In this document: positions 55,092 to 63,299 of the stretch, one piece after another
Layout of the letters: each line of letters begins with the position of its first letter
Position numbering within the stretch: the first letter of the stretch is position 1
Origin: CAWBYL01 sp963793025
GTDB lineage: Bacteria > Actinomycetota > Acidimicrobiia > Acidimicrobiales > Acidimicrobilacustridaceae
Direction: 5' to 3'
NCBI GenBank assembly: GCA_963793025.1
Contig: CAWBYL010000006.1
Location: 992,001-1,056,000, forward strand
Length of the DNA stretch: 64,000 bases
The notes under the pieces: model-generated
Told to the model about the DNA's origin: nothing
What the model saw: only the letters and a program-made list of their open reading frames with translations
Databases searched by the model: none
Translations under genes and position numbers: made by a program

Positions 55092-56138
55092 TCAGAGGCG
55101 GACGAGGCCCTTGGGGAGCGGGAGCAGGCCGTCGGCGTAGGTGATGATGCCGGGATCGGCGGCGACCACGTGCGGTATGGCGTCGATGGCGGGCATCGCT
55201 GTGGCGATCATGCCCAGCACCATGAACTCGCCGAACGTCGTGGCCTGGAAGTCGGGTGGGGGCAGGAGGTCGACCTTGGTGCGGATCGTCGGTCGACCGT
55301 CGATGTGGATGTGGTACCCGGGCTCGATGGCCAGCGGCGGATCGAGGGCCTCGGTCTTGCGCCACCGGATGCGCAGTTCGACGATCGAGCGTCCGGCGAC
55401 CTTGCCGTGCCAGCTGGCGGCGATGCCGGCGACGCAACCGGGTTCGATCGCCCACGTGCTGAGGTCCACGTGCTCGGTGGCAGCGTGGTACTCGGCCTCG
55501 CAGACCACCTCGTCGAACTCGACCCCGAGGGCCTGGCCCAGCAGGTGGACGACGTCCTGGAAGACGGCGGTCCCCGCCGCGGTCATGCTCAGCAGGTCGG
55601 GGTCGTCGACGGGACGGGCGAACCCGACGGGGAGCTCGGTCTCGGGGGAGTCGTAGCCGGCGATGTCCGCGGCCTCGGTGATGGTGATCTTGTCGACCCG
55701 GTCACAGATGCTGGCCGACGCGATGGCCATCAGATCGGCGAACCCCGGGTTGATGCCCGACCCGAACACGGTGGTGCCGCCGCGCTCGCAGGCGGCGATG
55801 ATGCGATCCCGGCCCTCGCCGAGGGAATGCCCGGTGATGAAGGCGGCGGTGCTCACGATGTTCACCCCGGCTTCGAGGATGCGCACCATCTCGTCGACGT
55901 CCACCCACATCGGGCTGTAGACGACGACGTCGGGCCGCAGGGCGAGGAGGGCGTCGACGTCGTTGGTGGCCACGACACCAACCGGCTCGGTTCCGCAGAG
56001 CTCGCCCACGTCCCGGCCGACCTTGCTCGGCGACCAGGCGTAGCACCCGACCAGGTCGAGGTCGGGGTGGTTCACCACGGCCTGGACCGCCTGTCGGCCC
56101 ACGTTTCCGGTGGTCCACTGCACGACTCGGTAGGTCAT
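55092..56138 (-). CDS. Dihydrodipicolinate reductase-like NAD(P)-binding protein
   Basis: A 348-residue paralogue of the proteins at 20182 and 56272. MTYRVVQWTTGNVGRQAV carries the Rossmann loop; CYAWSPSKVGRDVGELCG and SGINPGFADL are typical. ATG 56138 preceded by GGAG is preferred over a GTG two codons earlier. It diverges from the 56272 paralogue across the near-perfect operator site 10. Substrate unknown; the family is frequent in steroid and lipid clusters of actinobacteria. Confidence 0.82.
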   Translation of the reverse strand: MTYRVVQWTTGNVGRQAVQAVVNHPDLDLVGCYAWSPSKVGRDVGELCGTEPVGVVATNDVDALLALRPDVVVYSPMWVDVDEMVRILEAGVNIVSTAAFITGHSLGEGRDRIIAACERGGTTVFGSGINPGFADLMAIASASICDRVDKITITEAADIAGYDSPETELPVGFARPVDDPDLLSMTAAGTAVFQDVVHLLGQALGVEFDEVVCEAEYHAATEHVDLSTWAIEPGCVAGIAASWHGKVAGRSIVELRIRWRKTEALDPPLAIEPGYHIHIDGRPTIRTKVDLLPPPDFQATTFGEFMVLGMIATAMPAIDAIPHVVAADPGIITYADGLLPLPKGLVRL

Positions 56139-56194
56139 CCCCACTCCGTTCCTCGGGCTGCGCCGTCATGCTCACGGGACGGCCCGATCTTCGA

Positions 56195-56210
56195 GAACAT
56201 CTAGATGTTT
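56195..56210. promoter_or_regulatory. CATCTAGATG operator, site 10 (best copy)
   Basis: GAACATCTAGATGTTT, 15 of 16 matches to the palindrome, between two divergent reductase-like paralogues (starts 56138 and 56272). A single site could control both. Confidence 0.8.
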
Positions 56211-56271
56211 CCAAGGTAGTCTCGATCGCGATCACCGCACCCCGATCGGGTGCGCCGCGGACGTAGGGGGG

Positions 56272-57351
56272 ATGTCGATGATTCGCGTCGTGCAGTGGGC
56301 CACCGGACCGGTGGGGCGTCACGCCGTCGCCGCCGTCGCCGATCACCCCGACCTCGATCTCGTCGGGGCACTCGTCTACAGCCCCGACAAGGCCGGGCGG
56401 GACGTGGGTGACATCAGCGGGACCGCCCCGCTCGGCGTGGTGGCGACGACCGACAAGGACGAGATCCTGGGCCTCGACGCGCACTGCGTTCTCTACATGG
56501 CCCAGGGGGACGCCAACCCGGCGGCCGCCCTCGACGACATCTGCGCCATCCTCGTGTCGGGGAAGAACGTGGTCTCGACGGCGGTCACCCCCCTCATCGA
56601 TCCTCGCGTCATGGGGTCGCAGGTGGTCCAGCGGCTCGAGGCGGCCTGCCAGGAAGGGGGCGCCACCTTCCACGCCACCGGCATCGAACCAGGCTGGGCG
56701 TCCAACGTGTTGCCGTTGGCCATGTCGGGGATCTTCCGGTACGTCGAGTCGCTCACCGTGCAGGAGCTGCTCGACTACTCGACCTACGACAACGCCTTCA
56801 TGTTGTTCGACGTCATGGGCTTCGGTCGGGCGCCCGACGACTCCAGCGTGATCGGAGCCGAGCCGTCGGTCCTCGCCGGGGTGTTCCGGGCGGCGCCGAT
56901 CATGTTGGCCGACGCCATGGGCGGGGTCATCGAGGACTACGAGTACGACCGACGGGTCTGGCTGGCCGACGAGCCCTTCGACGTCGCCGCCGGACGTATC
57001 GAGGTCGGGACCGTCGCCGCCCTCCGCTTCTCGGTCACCGGGATCATCGATGGTCGCCGGGCCCTCACCGTCGAGCACGTGACGCGCCTGCGCCCCGACG
57101 ACGCGCCCGACTGGCCGCGAGGCCGGGGCTGGAAGGTCAGCGTCGAGGGCCTGCCCTCGATGGTGCTCGAAGCCAAGATCGCCGTGCACGACGAGGACGA
57201 GAACGACCAGGGGTGCCTGGGCACGGCCATGGTGGCGGTGAACGCCATCGGCCCGGTCGTGGCCGCCGAGCCGGGGATCCGCACCTACCTCGACCTGCCC
57301 ATGATCGTCGGCAACGCCGTCCTCCGCCCCCCAAGCTGGCTCAGTACGTAA
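56272..57351 (+). CDS. Dihydrodipicolinate reductase-like NAD(P)-binding protein
   Basis: A 359-residue paralogue: MIRVVQWATGPVGRHAV (Rossmann loop), LVYSPDKAGRDVGDISG and TGIEPGWASN. The start follows GGGGGG. The last codons (SWLST and the TAA at 57349-57351) lie inside the left arm of a 53-base perfect palindrome, so the stem includes the stop codon; the translated C terminus may be fixed by the hairpin. Confidence 0.82.
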   Translation: MSMIRVVQWATGPVGRHAVAAVADHPDLDLVGALVYSPDKAGRDVGDISGTAPLGVVATTDKDEILGLDAHCVLYMAQGDANPAAALDDICAILVSGKNVVSTAVTPLIDPRVMGSQVVQRLEAACQEGGATFHATGIEPGWASNVLPLAMSGIFRYVESLTVQELLDYSTYDNAFMLFDVMGFGRAPDDSSVIGAEPSVLAGVFRAAPIMLADAMGGVIEDYEYDRRVWLADEPFDVAAGRIEVGTVAALRFSVTGIIDGRRALTVEHVTRLRPDDAPDWPRGRGWKVSVEGLPSMVLEAKIAVHDEDENDQGCLGTAMVAVNAIGPVVAAEPGIRTYLDLPMIVGNAVLRPPSWLST

Positions 57352-57382
57352 CGGAAACCGTTACGTACTGAGCCAGCTTGGG
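57330..57382. terminator. Perfect 25-bp inverted repeat with 3-base loop
   Basis: Arms 57330-57354 and 57358-57382 are exact reverse complements around AAA; the inner part reads GTACGTAACGG-AAA-CCGTTACGTAC. It covers the stop codon of the + strand gene and ends 48 bases before the stop of the convergent crotonase gene. A very stable bidirectional terminator is the simplest reading. Confidence 0.8.
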
Positions 57383-57429
57383 TGGTGGTGGGAGGGGGCG
57401 TGTCAGGGGGGGCGTGTCAGGGGGGCGTG

Positions 57430-58260
57430 TCAGCGGAGGCGCCACTCGGGGCGGGTGCCGGACTCGAAGCGGGCCTGCCCGGCCTTGAACGTCTCGGCGT
57501 CGGAGCCGATGCGGGTGTAGAGGGCGGCCAGCTCGATCGCATGCATGCGGCCCACCTCGAGCGCGGTCCACAGAGCCCGCATGGTGCCCTGGATGGCGAG
57601 GGCGGGGGAGTCGGCGATGACCTTCGCGGCCCATTCGGCGCGCTCGGCCAACTCGGCGCGTGGGGCGACCTCGGACACGAGCCCGATCTCGCGCGCCCGC
57701 TCGGCCGACATCCGCTCGTGGGCCCCGAGCAGCGAGAGCCGCATGATCTCCTGGAACGGCATCTTGGAGAGCATCTGCATGGGCTCGAAGGCGGCGGTCA
57801 TCCCGTAGGTGACGTGGGGGTCGAAGAAGGTCGCGTCGTCGGAGGCGATGATGAACTCCACCTCGCCCAGCAGGTAGAAGGCCCCACCGCAGGCCATGCC
57901 CTGCACGGCGGCGACCACCGGCTTCCAGCAGTCACGTGACTTCGGCCCGAGGTCGCGTCCGGGGTCGTCGTACATCCACGGTGTCGGGTACCCGGGGTGG
58001 TTGCCGGCCGCCATGTCGTCGGTGCTCTCCTCGGTGATCGACTCGCCACGGTCGATGCCGGTGCAGAACGCCTTGCCTTCGGCGCTGAGGATCACGCAGC
58101 GCACGTCGTTGTCGTAGCGGACGTCGTCCCACACGTCGCGCAGCTCGGTCTGCATCTGCTTGTTGATGGCGTTGAGGACCTCGGGGCGGTTCAACGCCAC
58201 CCGCGCGATCCCGTCGTCACCCTTGGCGTATCGCAGCGTCTCGTAGGTCACGGCGGTCAT
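57430..58260 (-). CDS. Enoyl-CoA hydratase/isomerase family protein
   Basis: A 276-residue crotonase: VALNRPEVLNAIN, oxyanion-hole segments EGKAFCTGIDRG and VQGMACGGAFYLLGEVEFIIAS, then FFDPHVTYGM. It hydrates or isomerises enoyl-CoA esters. Second gene of a two-crotonase unit, 42 bases after the 58303 gene. The acidic residues seen in classical hydratases are not clearly conserved, so isomerase or hydrolase activity is possible. Confidence 0.9.
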   Translation of the reverse strand: MTAVTYETLRYAKGDDGIARVALNRPEVLNAINKQMQTELRDVWDDVRYDNDVRCVILSAEGKAFCTGIDRGESITEESTDDMAAGNHPGYPTPWMYDDPGRDLGPKSRDCWKPVVAAVQGMACGGAFYLLGEVEFIIASDDATFFDPHVTYGMTAAFEPMQMLSKMPFQEIMRLSLLGAHERMSAERAREIGLVSEVAPRAELAERAEWAAKVIADSPALAIQGTMRALWTALEVGRMHAIELAALYTRIGSDAETFKAGQARFESGTRPEWRLR

Positions 58261-58302
58261 TGTCGGACAAACGTCGTCGGACCTGCCAGACGGAACGAGG
58301 GC

Positions 58303-59193
58303 TCAGGGCTCGGGGACCTCGAAGTGCTCGTCGCGCAGCTTGAACGCCTGCTTGGTGCCGTGTTGGGCCCGGCTCTTGACGAAGTTGAACTCGCCCTCCT
58401 CGAACTGCAGGTTCGTGCCGAAGGCATGGATCATGTAGCTGAGGATCTCTTCGCCCTGGTACGCCTGCAGCTGCTCGACCAGACGGAAGGCCTCCTTGGC
58501 CATCACGATGCCGTCGGCCGGCATGCGGGCGATCTTGCGGGCCCACCAGTCGGCGCGGGCGGTCACGTCGGCGTCGTCGACGACCTCGGTGAAGATGTCG
58601 AGGTTCTCGTAGGCGGAGGCCGCCACGATGTCGCCGGTGAGCAGCAGGCGTCGAGCCTGCACGGGGCCGAGGCGGTGGAAGAACATGTGCAGGGAACCGA
58701 GCGCGGGGCCGAGGAACCGCGTCGCCGGCATGCCGATCTGGGTGTTGCGCCCGACGACCGCGATGTCGGCCATCAGGGCCAGCTCGAAGCCGCCGCCCAG
58801 CGCGTAGCCCTGGACCTCGGCCACCGTGACCTTCGGATAGCCCATGAAGTCGTGGTAGAAGTCGAATGCCCGGCGGTCGACCGCCAGGCGACGCCGCTGG
58901 CTGGGCCGTCGTTCCTTGGCCGGCTTCCCGCCGTTTCCGTTCTCGTACCACTCGTAGGCGTTGCCCATGTCGGCGCCGGTGGAGAACACGCCGCCCTCGC
59001 CTCGGAGCACGACGACCTTGATGGCGTCGTCGACCGCGAGGTCGTCGAGGTACTCGCCCATCTGGGTGCGCATGGCCGGGTCGTAGGTGTTGCGTCGTTC
59101 GGGATTGTTGATCGTGACGCGAGCGATGCCGGTCGCCTCGTCGCGTTCAAGGAGCACTCGCCCGTCAGTCACAGGTCGTCCCTCGTGGTTCAT
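58303..59193 (-). CDS. Enoyl-CoA hydratase/isomerase family protein
   Basis: A 296-residue crotonase: VTINNPERRNTYD, oxyanion hole GGVFSTGADMG and VQGYALGGGFELALMADIAVVG, then IGMPATRFLG. An insert rich in Lys/Arg (about residues 88-105) separates the first two blocks. ATG 59193 lies 24 bases from operator site 11. Together with 57430 it probably covers successive hydration or isomerisation steps. Confidence 0.9.
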   Translation of the reverse strand: MNHEGRPVTDGRVLLERDEATGIARVTINNPERRNTYDPAMRTQMGEYLDDLAVDDAIKVVVLRGEGGVFSTGADMGNAYEWYENGNGGKPAKERRPSQRRRLAVDRRAFDFYHDFMGYPKVTVAEVQGYALGGGFELALMADIAVVGRNTQIGMPATRFLGPALGSLHMFFHRLGPVQARRLLLTGDIVAASAYENLDIFTEVVDDADVTARADWWARKIARMPADGIVMAKEAFRLVEQLQAYQGEEILSYMIHAFGTNLQFEEGEFNFVKSRAQHGTKQAFKLRDEHFEVPEP

Positions 59194-59217
59194 CCAAGAT
59201 GGGACGGACCTTACTCA

Positions 59218-59233
59218 TTACATCTAGATGTTT
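59218..59233. promoter_or_regulatory. CATCTAGATG operator, site 11
   Basis: TTACATCTAGATGTTT, 14 of 16 matches, 24 bases upstream of the crotonase start at 59193. The flank CTCATTACATCTAGAT is shared with site 12. Confidence 0.75.
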
Positions 59234-59276
59234 CCAACGACTGAGGGGATCGACGTTCGGGCCCCGCCGTCGCCGC

Positions 59277-60458
59277 TCAGCGACTCCCCGGACCGATCAG
59301 GTCGAGGGCGTTGTCCCGCATGATCCTGCGCACGTCAGCGGCGTCGAAGGCGTGGAGCTCCTTCACGAAGTCGGTGGGCTCGGCCAGGCCCTCGCCGTGG
59401 GGCCAGTCGGAGCCGAAGAGGATGCGGTCCACGCCGATCAGCTCGGCCAGGGCGGCGATGTCCTCCTCGTAGTAGGGCGTGACCCACAGCGCGCGCCGGA
59501 TCGTGTCCAGAGGGGCCTCCTCGAACTCCCACGGCGTCTGGTTGGCCTGCTTCTTCAGCCGCTTGGCGAGGAGGGCGACCCAGTCCGAGCCGTTCTCGAT
59601 GCTGGCCACCCGCAGCTCGGGGAACCGGTAGAAGACGCCGTCGATCAGCATCGAGGCCATGGAGTCGTGGATGGCCCGGTCCGAGACGAGGATCTTGGAG
59701 AGGACGTTGGTCTTGCCGTAGGCCATGAAGGTGGCCGAGCCGCCCCACATGGCGGAGAAGGCGTTGTACCCGCTGTCGCCGAGGTGGAGGGCGACCGGGA
59801 CGGATGCTTCCACCAGGCGGGCCCAGACCGGGTCGTGGGATGGGTGCCCGAGGGAGCGGGAGGTGCCGTTCTCGCCCGGGACGGGGGCGGGGCGGACGTG
59901 CACGATGCGGGCGCCGGCGGCGATCACCCGGTCGAGCTCGGCGACGGCGGCCTCGGGGTCAGCGAGGGAGATCATCGGGGCGGAGACGATGCGGCCCCGG
60001 TCGAAGCCCCAGTCCTCGTCGAGCCACCGGTTGAAGGCCGACAGGGTGGCCATGGTGGCGTCGACGTCGTCCTTCAGGGCCTCCTCCACCCCGCAGCCCA
60101 TGGTGGGGAACAGCCAGATGGAGCTCAGCCCCTGGCGCTCGGCCACCTCGGAGCGAGCCGCGCTGTCCTGGTACTCGGCGCGTAGGGGCTCGACCTGCAT
60201 GAGCGAGCGGGGGTCGACGCCCTCGGGGACCTGGCCCCGGAACATGGGGTCGATGCATCCGGCCACGATGATCGGGTCGAAGGTGGGGTTGGGGATGAAG
60301 TTGTTCACCCGGCCGCCGATGATCATCTTCGTGCGCCGTCCGGTGGTGACGACCTGCACGCCGCGTTCCTTGAAGGCGGGGTCGAGGTGGCGGGTGAAGG
60401 CGTCGAGGGGCTCGTAGTAGTGGTTGTCGGCGTCGACCGCCTCGTAGTCCAGCTCCAT
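59277..60458 (-). CDS. Amidohydrolase_2 family protein
   Basis: A 393-residue paralogue of the 45704 protein: VDADNHYYEPLDAFTRHLD opening, VALHLGDSGYN and FGSDWPHGEGLAEP. ATG 60458 starts directly at this opening; an upstream start adds a weak tail. It diverges from the cupin gene across the GTAC-type dyad at 60520, not across a CATCTAGATG site, so it may follow a different control. Reaction unknown. Confidence 0.87.
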   Translation of the reverse strand: MELDYEAVDADNHYYEPLDAFTRHLDPAFKERGVQVVTTGRRTKMIIGGRVNNFIPNPTFDPIIVAGCIDPMFRGQVPEGVDPRSLMQVEPLRAEYQDSAARSEVAERQGLSSIWLFPTMGCGVEEALKDDVDATMATLSAFNRWLDEDWGFDRGRIVSAPMISLADPEAAVAELDRVIAAGARIVHVRPAPVPGENGTSRSLGHPSHDPVWARLVEASVPVALHLGDSGYNAFSAMWGGSATFMAYGKTNVLSKILVSDRAIHDSMASMLIDGVFYRFPELRVASIENGSDWVALLAKRLKKQANQTPWEFEEAPLDTIRRALWVTPYYEEDIAALAELIGVDRILFGSDWPHGEGLAEPTDFVKELHAFDAADVRRIMRDNALDLIGPGSR

Positions 60459-60519
60459 GGCGCACCCCTGTCTCCGGTCCACCCCGGCATCGGGGGTGGA
60501 AGTGTGACTTTCCAATGAC

Positions 60520-60536
60520 GTACGGTACCGCTGTAC
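60520..60536. promoter_or_regulatory. GTAC-type dyad, copy A
   Basis: GTACGGTACCGCTGTAC, an imperfect dyad with GTAC ends, 50 bases before the cupin start and 62 before the divergent amidohydrolase start. Its reverse complement shares GTACAGCGG(T/C)AC with copy B before the TetR gene. Confidence 0.45.
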
Positions 60537-60586
60537 AACGGTGAGCACCACACCTTGCTCGCGCCTGTCGCCTACGGGGGAGACCC

Positions 60587-61132
60587 ATGACCGACGAACG
60601 CTCGTCCGACGCCGACACTCACACCGACGCCGCCACCCCGACCCGACGGGGCATGCGCGTGTTCCGTCAGGCCGATGCGCCCATGCTCTACGACGCCGGG
60701 ATGATGTCGATGCCCACCATGGAGCCCGACGCCACCGAGCAGATGACCGAGTGGGCCACCAGCGGTGGCCAGATCGTCAAGGTCCTGTTCGGCGACCCCG
60801 ACAGCGGCGGCATGAGCCTGGTGTGGTCGTGGTTCGGGCCGGGCTTCACCCTTCCTCGGCACTCCCACAGCGGCGACTGCCTCTACTTCGTGCACCGGGG
60901 CGAGGTGCACATGGGCAACACCGTCATCGCCGCCGGCGACGGCTTCTTCCTCCCGGCCGACGCGCCCTACGCCTACTCCGCCGGTCCCGAGGGACTCGAG
61001 ATCCTCGAGTTCCGGGGCGTCAGCTCGTTCGACATGCAGATCACCGAGAGCCTCGGCCGATGGGACGCCATCCTCGACGTCTCCCGGGCCAACAAGGACC
61101 GCTGGGCCACCGACGCCGAGGCCTACTCGTGA
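60587..61132 (+). CDS. Cupin-domain protein
   Basis: A 181-residue single-cupin protein: PRHSHSGDCLYFVHRGEVHMGN is cupin motif 1 (His, His, Glu-like ligands) and GDGFFLPADAPYAY motif 2. A small-molecule dioxygenase, isomerase or binding role is typical. ATG follows GGGGGAG. Its stop overlaps the amidohydrolase start (GTGA at 61129), so the two are coupled and may treat the same compound. Confidence 0.8.
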   Translation: MTDERSSDADTHTDAATPTRRGMRVFRQADAPMLYDAGMMSMPTMEPDATEQMTEWATSGGQIVKVLFGDPDSGGMSLVWSWFGPGFTLPRHSHSGDCLYFVHRGEVHMGNTVIAAGDGFFLPADAPYAYSAGPEGLEILEFRGVSSFDMQITESLGRWDAILDVSRANKDRWATDAEAYS

Positions 61133-62343
61133 GGGCGAGCCTCGATTTCCCGGTGTTCGACGCGGACAACCACCTCTACGAGAGCGAGGACGCCTTCACC
61201 CGCCATCTTCCGCCCGAGCACGCCAAGCTCTTCCGGTTCGTGGAGATGAAGGGACGCAAGAAGCTCGTCGTTCGCAACGTCATCACCGAGTTCATCCCCA
61301 ACCCCACCTTCGAGGTGGTGGCCCGCCCCGGCGCCCACATGGCCTTCTACGCCGCCGACAACCCCGAGGGGAAGTCGCTGCGGGAGCTGACCGGTGAGCC
61401 CATGCGGGCCATCCCCGCCTTCCGCAACCCCGTCGACCGCGCCGCGCTGCTCGACGAGCAGGGCGTGCACGCCTGCCTCATGTTCCCCACCCTGGCGAGC
61501 CTGGTGGAGGAGCGGCTGAAGGACGATCCTGACCTCACCATCGTCGCCATCCGGGCCTTCAACGAATGGCTCCACGACGAGTGGACCTACGACTACGAGA
61601 GCCGCATCTTCGCCACCCCCATCGTCAGCCCCTGCGTGCTCGACGAGGGGATCGCCGAGCTCGAGCGGGTGCTCGACCGGGGCGCCAAGGCGATCCTGGT
61701 GCGGCCGGCACCGGTGGCCGGGCCGAAGGGGCCCCGCTCGCCGTTCCTGCCCGAGTTCGACCCGTTCTGGGCCCGTGTCCAGGAGGCGGGGGTCGTCGTC
61801 GCCCTGCACGCCTCCGACAGCGGCTACCAGGACTACCTGAACACGTGGGAGGGGACGAGCGGTGAGTTCGTGGCCTTCAAGCCGAGGACCTTCAGCTACG
61901 TGGCCGACGGCGGCCGCACCATCCAGGACACCCTCGCCTCCGCCATCTGCCACGGCATGCTCGACCGCTTCCCCGGCGTGAAGCTGATGAGCGTGGAGAA
62001 CGGCGGCCAGTGGGTCCACACCCTGGCCCGCAACCTCGAGCTGGCGTGGAAGAAGATGCCCAACGAGTTCCCCACCCATCCGCTGGAGGTGCTGCGGCGC
62101 AACGTCTGGCTCAACCCCTTCTGGGAGGAGTCGGTCAGCGGCCTGGTCGAGCTGATGGGGGCCGAGCGGGTGTGCTTCGGCTCCGACTTCCCCCATCCCG
62201 AGGGCATGGCCGAGCCGCTCCAGTTCCTCGACATGGCCACCGATCTCGGCGACTCGGTGGTCGAGCGGATCATGTCCACCAACATGTACGAGCTGATGGG
62301 CCTCACCCGCCCGGCCATGGCGCAGGGCCCGGTGACGGGATGA
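61129..62343 (+). CDS. Amidohydrolase_2 family protein
   Basis: A 404-residue metal hydrolase, GTG start overlapping the cupin stop. Opening VFDADNHLYESEDAFTRHL, then VVALHASDSGY and FGSDFPHPEGMAEP. Fourth member of the family in the window and the most diverged of the three DADNH paralogues. The TetR gene follows after 51 bases, so this cupin-amidohydrolase-TetR run may be one unit. Confidence 0.88.
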   Translation: MRASLDFPVFDADNHLYESEDAFTRHLPPEHAKLFRFVEMKGRKKLVVRNVITEFIPNPTFEVVARPGAHMAFYAADNPEGKSLRELTGEPMRAIPAFRNPVDRAALLDEQGVHACLMFPTLASLVEERLKDDPDLTIVAIRAFNEWLHDEWTYDYESRIFATPIVSPCVLDEGIAELERVLDRGAKAILVRPAPVAGPKGPRSPFLPEFDPFWARVQEAGVVVALHASDSGYQDYLNTWEGTSGEFVAFKPRTFSYVADGGRTIQDTLASAICHGMLDRFPGVKLMSVENGGQWVHTLARNLELAWKKMPNEFPTHPLEVLRRNVWLNPFWEESVSGLVELMGAERVCFGSDFPHPEGMAEPLQFLDMATDLGDSVVERIMSTNMYELMGLTRPAMAQGPVTG

Positions 62344-62354
62344 GCGGCCGGCGA

Positions 62355-62373
62355 CGGTACAGCGGCACTACCG
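62355..62373. promoter_or_regulatory. GTAC-type dyad, copy B
   Basis: CGGTACAGCGGCACTACCG, an inverted repeat CGGTA-N9-TACCG, 21 bases before the TetR start. Eleven of 12 bases of GTACAGCGGCAC agree with the reverse complement of copy A. Confidence 0.45.
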
Positions 62374-62394
62374 GTCGCCAGTAGCGTGGGGGCA

Positions 62395-63186
62395 ATGGAG
62401 AGCACCGGTGCCGCCCCGTCGACCGTGCCCGACGAGTCCGATGCCGGGGCCGACTGGCAGCGTCGGGTGGTGGGTCGCTCGCTCAACGGCGCCCGCCGCC
62501 GCTCGATCGACCGCGGCGCCCGCCTGATCCGGGCCGCGGCCAAGGTGCTCGAGCGCACCAACGGCGAGTCGCTCACCGTGCAGGAGGTCGCCGACGAGGC
62601 CGGTCAGTCGCTGCGCACCCTGTACCAGTACTTCGCCAGCAAGGACGACCTGCTGCTGGCCGTCTACGAAGAGGCGATGGGCACCTACGCCCGCATCATC
62701 CGAGCCGCCATCGACCCCCTCGACGAGCCCGTCGAGCGACTGGCCGGCTCGATCATCGCCTCGACCCGACTGCCCGCCCTCCACGACAAGTCGGGCATCG
62801 ACCGGGGACTGTCACGACTGCGGCTCCAGCTCGGGCAGGCCGACCCGGGGCTCATCGCCCGCTCGCAGGAACCCGTCACCGAGGTCTTCCGGGAGCTGGT
62901 CGAGGCGGCCTACACCGCCGCCTCGCCGCAGCTCGTCGGGGTCGAGCAGGGCACCTACTTCGTGCTCGCCGTGCGCAGCTCGTTCACGCTGTCGCTGACG
63001 CTGGGCAACGAGTTCAACGTCGATCTCCCCGAGCCCGTCGACCTGTCCGTGTTCTGCCTCACCGGTCTCGGCATCGAGCGCCCTCGGGACTGGCACGAAG
63101 ACGTCGACGCCCGGCTCGACCTCACCGGGGAGGACGGTCGGTCGATTCTCCGGCGGCTGGCCAAGGGGGTCCCGCCGCCGGCGTGA
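62395..63186 (+). CDS. TetR-family transcriptional regulator
   Basis: A 263-residue repressor. The helix-turn-helix spans roughly residues 42-90 (RGARLIRAAAKVLERTN, TVQEVADEAGQSLRTLYQYFASKDDLL), after an unusually long N-terminal tail rich in Arg. The C-terminal ligand domain has no known match visible by eye. ATG 62395 preferred over GTG 62386. A GTAC dyad overlaps its promoter, consistent with autoregulation and control of the cupin unit. No CATCTAGATG site precedes it. Confidence 0.88.
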   Translation: MESTGAAPSTVPDESDAGADWQRRVVGRSLNGARRRSIDRGARLIRAAAKVLERTNGESLTVQEVADEAGQSLRTLYQYFASKDDLLLAVYEEAMGTYARIIRAAIDPLDEPVERLAGSIIASTRLPALHDKSGIDRGLSRLRLQLGQADPGLIARSQEPVTEVFRELVEAAYTAASPQLVGVEQGTYFVLAVRSSFTLSLTLGNEFNVDLPEPVDLSVFCLTGLGIERPRDWHEDVDARLDLTGEDGRSILRRLAKGVPPPA

Positions 63187-63250
63187 GCCGGCACCTCGAG
63201 GTCGCTCCGCTGCTCTGTTGGATCTGTCCCGAGCCCGCGTCCTACTCTCA

Positions 63251-63266
63251 TTACATCTAGATCTTT
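63251..63266. promoter_or_regulatory. CATCTAGATG operator, site 12
   Basis: TTACATCTAGATCTTT, 13 of 16 matches, 33 bases upstream of the acyl-CoA dehydrogenase start at 63300. Confidence 0.68.
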
Positions 63267-63299
63267 TGCGTCGTCGATCGACGACACCAGGGGGATTCG

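Noticed and set aside
57330..57382. IS end or phage attachment site
   Set aside because: No transposase or integrase and no second copy in the window; position between convergent genes fits a terminator better.
62395..63186. TetR as the regulator of the CATCTAGATG regulon
   Set aside because: Its own promoter lacks the palindrome and has a different dyad; autoregulated TetR proteins usually carry their own site, so the link is unproven.
19265..63266. KstR or KstR2 operator sites
   Set aside because: The known KstR (AAC-N-GTT type) and KstR2 (CAAG-CTTG type) cores do not match CATCTAGATG.
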